64,000 nucleotides of DNA from Lithobates sylvaticus (lineage: Eukaryota > Chordata > Amphibia > Anura > Ranidae): the NCBI GenBank assembly GCA_028564925.1, contig CM053029.1, forward strand, positions 579,235,193 through 579,299,192, given 5' to 3'. Made by a program: the position numbers and the translations under genes. Shown in pieces: positions 56,077-64,000 of the stretch (position 1 is its first letter; the number at the start of each line of letters is the position of its first letter). The notes below the pieces were generated by a model that was given only the letters and a program-made list of their open reading frames with translations, had not been told where the DNA came from and did no database searches.

Positions 56077-57339
56077 TTACCCAACAACCCAATATCTCCT
56101 CTCTTACTCCTGCTGCCCAGGAGAAAAACCTTACCACTCCAACACACATACTTTAGTTTTATAAGCCATGTTTTGGCCTGTTGACACATCAAGAAGTGGA
56201 AGGTAGAATTATGACATAAAGAAAGAGGAAGACAAAAGAAGAAGAACAGAGACACTTCTGCATGAGACTTCCATGTGGAGTTTTAACAGAAGCAGGAAGG
56301 AGATGGATAAGAGAGACCCCCTCTCAGTACTCAAAACCCCCCTCCTTTTTTTTTTTTTTTTATTGGGGTTTTCATTAAATAGAGCTTACTTCTTTTTTTT
56401 TCTTTTTTTTATGCCTAATACCAAATCATAGAAATATTACTAACGTAATAACTGTTCGAAACAATAATGACCAATATTGGTATCAGGTATCTAGTAGCAT
56501 AATGCACTACACATCTACTTTTGCACTATTATTTTATCCCTCTGGGATATTGACCCCCTCCGGCAGTCCACTCTGCACAGAGGGACTGTGGGACTGGGAT
56601 CAAAGCATCTTACTTAGGGGATCACTGGTACAGTTACAAAATGTCTCTGATAGATTATTGCTGTTTTCCTTTTTGCCTCCTTTAGGATGTTGATATCATA
56701 ATTGTTATAATAAGAAGGGACTGTCGGTCCCCCCAAATATATCAACAATTTTCCATCAGTATAATTATATAGTATGAAGTTTATATTCCCACTCCCAGGA
56801 ATACCACGCACGATTATACTACTTAAAATTCTGTTATAATTTTTTACCTGCCAAATCCGCCGTCGCTAGATTGACCCCCATCCTGTGTATGTGGCTGACC
56901 GCATCCCCAGACACTGTTTGGGCTCTACGTCTGGCCATATATATAGGAATAGGACTCAGGAGTCCTATAGATGTACAAACTTTTTTTTTTGACAGTTTTT
57001 TTTCTGGCCCAATGACCAATTGTTATGCACTTTTAATGCACACCAAAGGTGCCTTTTTGGCCCAAGTTATATTTTTGAAAAAATACGGAAGTAAAAACCA
57101 CCAAAAACAAATATACAATGTTATAAGTGATTTTAGTATTGTAACTCAATATACAATGTCTAACTTATATGATGCACTTTCTTTCTCACCGTTACATGTG
57201 ACGCAAACTATCTCATTCAAATGGTTGGACGGGGAAAAAACACCAGGCATCATCACACACTCTCTGCACCGAGACACACATCATTCCACGGATCCAGGTC
57301 AGTCAGATAGAATTTCCCCCTCGAGGGGGCTAGATACCA

Positions 57340-60300
57340 ATGGGTCTTAAGATAATCTCGCACAATGTGCAAGGTTTCAACTCCCCCCACAAAAGGAAAA
57401 CAGCTTTTCAGTTCTACAAAAGAATTGGAGTGGATATAGTGCTGATGCAGGAGACACATTTTTCCTCTTCCAACCATCCTAAATACTTTAATAGAACATA
57501 TAACCAATCCTATTTCACTACCTTTGACAACAAATCTCGTGGAGTTGCGATCTTTGTTCGTAACTCCATTGTACTAGATGTCCAGAACATCTACAGAGAC
57601 TCTGAAAGCCGCTTCATGCTTATTAATTGTATAATTAACAGGCGGGAAGTTACTATAGCCTCTGTATATGCTCCAAATGACTCTCAATCTACATTTTTCA
57701 CTAAACTCTTTGAAACCCTAGATAAATATAACTCCCCACATATAATCCTTGGTGGAGACTTTAACCTAACTGCACACCCTGCACTAGACAGAAGTAAAGT
57801 TGTTCCATCTGCCAAAGCCTTCTCTAAAAATCTGAAACGCTACCTCAACAAACTCCAGCTAATAGACACCTGGAGGGCACACAATGTGGGCATAAAAGCC
57901 TACACACACTATTCACATCCACATGATGTCTACACCAGACTGGATTACATCTTTTGTACCCCCATTCTGGTTGCAAACTCTACAAAAGCAGATATATACC
58001 CATGCCCCTGGTCAGATCATGAAATCACTGCATTCGAGACCTCACATATAGGTATCACCTCTTCCCCCTTCAACTGAAGACTAAATGACTCATTACTATC
58101 TGACCCCACTATCTTCCAAGCAATCTCTACACATATTGAAAATTACTTTAAGGAAAATGTAAATGAAGACACTCCCCCAACAACATTGTGGGTCGCCCAC
58201 AAAGCAGTCATCAGAGGCCACTTTATTAGTCTAGCTACCAAAAGGAACAAAGAAAGACTAGTTGACATAAACAGGTTGACAAAAGAACTAAATGCCCTAT
58301 AAACTACAGCATAACCCTTCCCAAGAGATTACTACCCTAATCCAAAAAAAGCGCCAGGAGCTAAATCACATTTTATTAGCAAACACAGAAAAATCACTCA
58401 GATTCTCAAAGGCAAAATTTCTTCTTCAGGGCAATTCCCCCTCGGCTATGTTCGCCAAAAAAATAAATCAAGACCATAAACCCCCTCATACATATAAAAT
58501 TAGAAACCAAGCAGGTAACCTCGTCACACACCCTGTAGAGGTTCTGAATATATTCTCAGACTTCTATAAGGACCTACTTTCTAGTCCCCAACCTCTGCCA
58601 AAACTATCCTTTATAGACTGGTTGAAAGAAACAATACTACCATCCCTTGATCCAAATCAATCTAAATCCCTCAATATCCCCTGCACAGACACGGAAATTT
58701 ATACAATCATCAAATCCCTTAAATCAACCACAGCCCCAGGACCAGATGGTTTCTCTTCAACTTATTACAAAAAGTATGCCCCTCTTCTTGTTCCACACTT
58801 GACGAAACTTTTTAATAATATCCTCAAAGGTAATCACTTCCCAGACGAGATGTTACTAGCTAACCTATCATTAATACCCAAACCAGGTAAAGACCACTCA
58901 CTCCCACAAAATTTCCGCCCAATTTCAGTACTAAATAATGACCTTAAAATCTTTGGTAGACTGCTTGCTGACAGATTGGCCTCAGTGATTACTGATTTCA
59001 TTCACATAGATCAATCTGGCTTCATCCCAGGCCATCAAATAGTGGACAATATTAGATTGGTGACCAATATAATACAAGATGCCAGTTTACATTCTCGAAA
59101 ACTGTGTCTTCTGAGTCTAGACATTCATAAGGCCTTTGATAGTGTTGGCTGGAACTACCTAAACCAGCTCCTGTCGAAATATGGCATATCTGGTAATTTT
59201 CTACATGGATTTAATGCACTATATCACTCACCACAGACCAGAATTAGAATCCCAGGCCATAACTCAGAATTCTTCCCCCTTAGCAGAGGAACAAGACAGG
59301 GCTGCCCTTTATCCCCCCTATTATTTGCCCTAGCAATTGAACCCCTGGCACATAGAATTAGAAACAACACAAACATTTAAGGTTATACTAAATCTGATGT
59401 AGAATTTAAAATCAGCTTATATGCAGATGATGCCCTCATTTTCCTCACAAATCCATTGATATCTATCCCCTCACTCCTTAAGGAACTTAATATATTCCAT
59501 GATATCTCTGGTCTAAAAATTAACTTAAATAAATGTTCTGCCTTACCGATCAATTATCTGCAACATGAACAAGACCAACTTAAAGGAAATTTCCCATTTA
59601 TATGGAGCCCTAACTCACTGAAATATTTAGGAATCTGGATAACACCCTCATACAAAACACTGTACAAAACTAACTACATTCCACTTTTCTCCCATATCTC
59701 CACTCTTCTTAGTTCATGGTCCAACTTCCACATCTCATTCCTTGGTAGGATATGTGCTTTTAAAATGACCATCCTTCCCAAACTCTTATATTACTTTCGA
59801 GCACTCCCAGTAAACATCTCTAAATCCAAACTTACTTCTCTTCAGAGAGAAATAAACAAATTTATATGGGCAGGGAAAAAACCTAGATGTAGCTACACCC
59901 ATATGCACAGATCTCAAACACTAGGGGGACTTGGCCTCCCCAACATCTGGTTATATTTCCTCTCAGCTAGATTAATGCATATTTCCCAATGGTTCTCTCC
60001 CACGCTGAACATCCCCTGGAAAAAATTTGAAAATCTCTCTATTGCCCCACTGGACCTTCACAGTATTCTATGGAGCAAAATCAATATATACAATAAACTC
60101 ATAAAATCCAATACCTTGATAGCCCACCTCTACCAACTATGGCTCAAGATAAGAAACCCATTCAGACTATCCCCGGACTTCTCCATCCTCACCTCATTCT
60201 TAGGGGATCCTAGATTCCCGATAGCTCATAATAACGTAGCACAGTTCTCACATTGGACCTCTAGAGGTCTAACATCTCTAAACTCTCTACTAACTGATGG

Positions 60301-61090
60301 GGATTTTACCCCATTTATATTACTTCGCGCAAGATGGGATATCCCCTCTTCAGAGTCACAAATCTACCTTCACATCCAAAAGTATTTCTCCGATTATTTC
60401 CCCCCACCCCCCTATCCCCGCGCTACAGTATTTGAGAAAATATGTATTTCCCTTGCAGAGGAAAGAGGACTCATATCTAAAATATATAACTATCTAAATG
60501 GTCTAGACATACCAGACAAATCTGGACCTATGCTCCACTGGGAATCAGATCTTGCCTGCACTTTCTCCCCGGAAGTCTGGCAAGAAATGACGAACAATCT
60601 ACGTAAAAGCAACAAAGCTATAGCCTTTAGGGAAACCCCCACCAAAATCTTCTCACGATGGTACCTGACCCCCGCCAAACTCAACACATTTTTCCCCTCA
60701 ATTTCACAGAATTGTTTTAGGGGATGTCAATCACCAGGTACCGTCCTCCACATATTCTGGAGCTGCCAACATTTAGAGAATATCTGGACCAAAGCAATAG
60801 ACAGAATAGAAAACTCTTCTAAACAAAAAATTGTTCCTACACCCCAAAATTGTCTTTTATATGCAAACATACCAGATATCCCCTCCCCATGTATGAGACT
60901 CTTTCATTCTCTATGTAGCTCTATCCAATGGATGATTGCCTTTAACTGGAAGTCAGACAATCTTCCATGGTCTCAAGTGCTCTCCAGAATGGAGAATGTA
61001 AGACTATCTGAAAGAATATACCACACATTACATGACTCAATGAATATCTATTACCAAAAATGGTCATACTGGAACCTACCTGACCCTTAA
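57340..61090 (+). pseudogene. L1 ORF2, two stops and one frameshift
   Basis: Endonuclease domain open at 57340-58077 (KIISHNVQGFNSP, QETHF, then PWSDHEITAF). A TGA at 58075-58077 replaces what is probably Trp (TGG) in FNWRLNDS; the frame then continues to a TAA at 58300, with a single-base shift around 58292-58302 leading into the next frame. The reverse transcriptase follows (LIPKPGKDHSLPQNFRPIS, LSLDIHKAFDSVGW, RGTRQGCPLSPLL). A TAA at 59378-59380 sits a few codons before the catalytic YADD (about 59420), in the same frame as 59456-61090, which includes the C-terminal CFRGCQSPGTVLHIFWSC. Confidence 0.9.
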
Positions 61091-61300
61091 CTCTGCATTT
61101 TAAGATATGAAAACATCCCACAATGAGTATACAAAAAATAAAACTTTCTTTCTAGATGTCACATGGATTTACCCATATGCTGTATATTGTATTGTCATTA
61201 TAATTTAAAATCACTGTTTTTATTCCTATGTTCATTTACTACATTCAGATTGGAATTGTTTGTATACATTTGTACTTCCAAATAAAACTTTTGTAAACAA

Positions 61301-61508
61301 ACTTTGTCCGTCGGAATTCGCTACACACGATCGGAATTGGTGTGATCAGACTTTGTTGTCGGAAAATTTTTCCAGCAGGAGATAGAACTTTGTCCGTCGG
61401 ACAATCCGATGGAAACTGTCCGATGGTGCCTACACACGGTCGGAATTTCCGACAACATTGTCCGATAGGACAGAATCCATCGGAAAATCCGACCGTGTGT
61501 ATGGGGCT
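61301..61508. mobile_element. Half of a Harbinger-type MITE
   Basis: ACTTTGTCCGTCGGAATTCG ... CCGTGTGTATGGGGCT then TTA. It is the reverse complement of the left half of the 52082 MITE. The missing half should adjoin the L1's 5' side but is absent there. Confidence 0.85.
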
Positions 61509-61858
61509 TTAGTGTGCTCCTAGGAAGTCATTACTAACTGTGTGGAGGATGGTTTAACTGGAGGAAGACAGAGATCCTTATTTCTGCTTAGCAGAAACAC
61601 AAGATCTCCAACTTCCTCTCAGACAGAATGGCAATCTGCCTTGTTTACATAGGCAGACCGCCATTCTGCCTCTTCTGTAAACAATCGGAGGGTCCCGGCC
61701 AACATCGCGTCCACTGATTGGCTCCGATCCCAGCAAGAGCAGGTCATGGGCAGCGCGTGCACACCTGAGATCTAAAAGAATACACAACGTACAGGTACGT
61801 TGTTTCGTGCAGCCGGGCCACCCTTCCGCAGTGCGGTTGGTGGTCCAGAAGTGGTTAA

Positions 61859-63023
61859 ATATAAAAAAGTGCAGACACTTTTGAAGACCCCTCCCTCGTA
61901 TATGTGAATCCTAATAAGTGTCAAAAGTGTCTGCATCTTGCAAAATCCATTTTATTCACATGCTAAACCACTTTTGGTGTAGTCACTGGATAAAATAAAT
62001 GCATGGAATTTTCATACAATACATATTTATGATTATACAGTTTAGCAGTACCCTTATTGCACTATTTAGTTATCTGGAGGACATGTGCCGAGTGCAGACT
62101 CGCTCCTCTTTATTCCTGTCTATTACATGACCCGACAGGTTTCATGTTTTTCCTGACCCGCAGCAAATAACACATTCACTAATTGGAGTAAAAGATCATT
62201 CCTCCTGCAGGTGCTAATGTTCCCATTCCAGTTATCTGCAGACAGAAATTAGACTTTAGCTTATTTAGGTGTAAGGAGAACCAGTGCAGGCTAATTTGCC
62301 TTGGTATAATTTGTAAATACAATCTCATGCCTATTAACAAGAGACCAGAGGCTTCTTTAGCTCCTCAGTAAATGAAACTCAACTCCAGGAAGAAAGAAAG
62401 TCCCCCTTCCCATTCTACTGCACGTACCTAATCTATACTTTTTTATTTTGAAAAATCTTTCTAAATGCAATAATTACCTTAACTTCAGTCATATGGTATT
62501 ATTTCTTCTGTTCTGTAGAGGGTCCAATCTGTAGAGCCCACATCTCTTCTGGTTATATGGATGTTGCCCATTGGCTGTTGGAAGACCCCATTACTGGAAT
62601 TCTCACATGGCCCTGAAGACTTCAAATGTGATGTCACAAGGAAAGGCAGACACAAGACCATTTGGCTGAGCAGTGTGTACTAGGCAGGTACATGCGAGTG
62701 TGGAGTTATTGTTCAGTTTGTTTTAGACTGCCCAGGTGGGGAGAGGGTTTAATTTCGGGATCAGCGTTTTCATGGGCTTTTTGGGTCCTGCCCTCCCTCC
62801 TGGTATACTCATAAATGAGGGAAGACCAGGCTCAAGAGAGCGAGTGGGACTGCATGGGAAATGAGAAGGTCCAGATCAAAGAGAAGATGTAGCCCAGAGC
62901 AATATCCAACCTTGCACCTTAAGGAAATTCACCTGCAAGGACTTTACCAAGTAGGGATCTCTACCTGCAAAGGTATCAAAGGTCAAGGGTTATGCTTGTG
63001 CAGCCCAAGACAGTTATTTAGTA
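61859..63023. other. No gene seen
   Basis: Nothing recognised. The sequence is of mixed composition without the usual repeat families and may be single-copy host DNA. Confidence 0.4.
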
Positions 63024-63206
63024 CAGTGGTCTTCAGCCCTGTCCTTAGGGCCCACTAACAGGCCACGTTTGCAAGATAACTGAAATACATCACAGATGAT
63101 ATCATTTTCTGCTCAGTGATTGCAGCATTCTAGTCTGCATCTCCCCAAGGTAATACATAAAACCTGGCCTGTTAGTGGACTCTGAGGACAGGGTTGATGA
63201 CCACTG
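63024..63206. mobile_element. hAT-type MITE, 183 bp, TSD ATTTAGTA
   Basis: CAGTGGTCTTCAGCCCTGTCC at the left mirrors GGACAGGGTTGATGACCACTG at the right, continuing with CCACTAACAGGCCA/TGGCCTGTTAGTGG just inside. Perfect 8-bp duplication ATTTAGTA at 63016-63023 and 63207-63214. No coding capacity. Confidence 0.92.
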
Positions 63207-64000
63207 ATTTAGTAGGAATCCCTGAATCTTATTTATGTGACTGTAATGTTTGTACTACAAGAGCTATAGTAAATAGTAAATCGTTTAAAACTGTCCTAAG
63301 CCTGGTCTGAAGTTATTCAAAGGGGTGTATGGTAGTACATTGCGTTAGAAGAACAGGACCTGTAAGCATACACAGAAGGAACACCATCACAAAAGGGTTA
63401 AATCAGCAAAAGATAATGAAAAATGGCCACATGATACGGGATAGCTGAAGGAATTAACTAAGATCACACATGAAATCTGCACTATGTGCACAGTGGGACC
63501 CCATTCTATCACTAGGAGCGAGGTGGCAGGGTTACGCTGGACTGATGGAGAGGGCTTTGGCTCAGTGGTGTCTCTCCTAAATGCAACATTCATCGGGCAA
63601 AGGTGTGTACTAACATGGGACAGTACATTTTACAGAGATAGAGATAATGTACATCACTCAACTGCACACAGTGTATGGCTCTCTAAGCTGGCTTTCCTCC
63701 TTATGTTGCCTTTCACAGAAACATGGCTCCTTCTTGTGGACATTGGTGAGCTCATAGTCGACAGGAGAGGAAAGATACCTCTATGTGTGTTCAGCCATGG
63801 TGGCCCCATTCACAAGTGGAGAGCACAGGGAGGAGATTCTAATTATTGTTCTCTGCTACTGGAGAAGGCAGAAGTATAATGTTTCAGCAGATCCAGTGTT
63901 CCAGAATTTTGTAGGCCTAAGAAAACACCCAGATTAGGCAGGTGTGTGTGGGAACTGGGTGTTTTTATTTTTATAGCTGCAAAGAGTGGGCCAACTCAAT
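63207..64000. other. No gene recognised; one 131-codon open frame
   Basis: 63484-63879 stays open on the plus strand for 131 codons, but the translation shows no family, domain or codon pattern that I recognise. I do not call it a gene. The rest is unassigned. Confidence 0.35.

Larger units (their letters stand above)
54890..61300 (+). mobile_element. Second L1-clade LINE, near full length, decayed
   Basis: A short GC-rich 5' region (GGGGGGGCGCATGCGCGGCG), ORF1, a 1.26-kb spacer, ORF2, and a 3' end with AATAAA near 61280 and TTGTAAACAA. The left flank is TTAA-element sequence and the right flank is MITE sequence, with no matching target duplication. Same architecture as the L1 at 31565-38266 but diverged in protein sequence, so a different subfamily. 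Confidence 0.85.
54053..61858. mobile_element. TTAA-bounded element hosting nested insertions
   Basis: Starts TTAACCACTTCAGCCCCGG (54053) and ends CCAGAAGTGGTTAA (61858). Own sequence is seen at 54053-54215, 54668-54890 and 61509-61858. It is interrupted by a possible gene fragment (about 54216-54667), an L1 (about 54890-61300) and half a Harbinger-type MITE (61301-61508). Confidence 0.7.

Noticed and set aside
63484-63879. 131-residue open frame
   Set aside because: No recognisable domain, splice context or repeat origin; length alone is not enough in 64 kb.

Overview
The window is repeat-dense, vertebrate-type genomic DNA, most likely from a ranid (or other neobatrachian) frog. That placement is inference: it rests on families I associate with frog genomes, namely short inverted-repeat elements ending in GCCCCRTACACACGGTCGG, TTAA-bounded elements starting TTAACCACTTCAGCCCC, a tRNA-headed V-type SINE, and L1, CR1, L2 and Rex1 LINEs. 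I see no complete host gene. Almost everything recognisable is mobile DNA, much of it nested. No LTR retrovirus, Polinton, CRISPR array, rRNA or stand-alone tRNA gene was recognised. Two assembly gaps (437-894 and 21169-21656) hide sequence.

Layout. 1-14860: a 3' scrap of an L1, a CR1 scrap, a V-SINE, several small elements with inverted ends, and an L2 LINE split by a hAT-type element that has an 8-bp target duplication. 14861-25572: TTAA-bounded elements dominated by a 9.5-kb structure whose two arms are inverted copies of each other. It holds a ~350-bp tandem repeat, a Rex1 LINE and several small insertions. 25573-31550: a hAT element carrying a TTAA element with a 21-bp minisatellite, then a CR1 3' end. 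31565-38266: a full-length minus-strand L1 with perfect 14-bp target duplications, an open 1261-residue ORF2, and an ORF1 with one in-frame stop.

41283-52024 is the most informative region. It is a hAT-type element (8-bp duplication CCTTTTGG, ends CAGGGCTTGACAAAT) that contains the remains of a BED-finger hAT transposase gene. That gene's TATA-bearing 5' region and its reading frame are separated by a 7645-bp PIF/Harbinger element (TSD TAA). The Harbinger element carries three genes: a two-exon DDE transposase (one in-frame stop), an open three-exon Myb/SANT-like protein, and a MADF-domain protein with a broken last exon. The Myb-like and MADF genes diverge from one shared TATA region. The Myb-like and transposase genes converge on a hairpin-forming spacer. 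A 426-bp element at 52082-52507 has the same ends and subterminal sequence and looks like an internally deleted derivative.

54053-61858: another TTAA element. It carries a possible captured host promoter plus first exon, a decayed second L1 (open ORF1; ORF2 with two stops and one frameshift), and half of a Harbinger-type element. The rest, to 64000, is mostly unrecognised apart from a clean 183-bp hAT-type element. As a working picture, the Harbinger genes would jointly mobilise the element and its short relatives, and the CR1 line shares its 3' tail with the V-SINE. Whether any of them is active cannot be judged from sequence alone.
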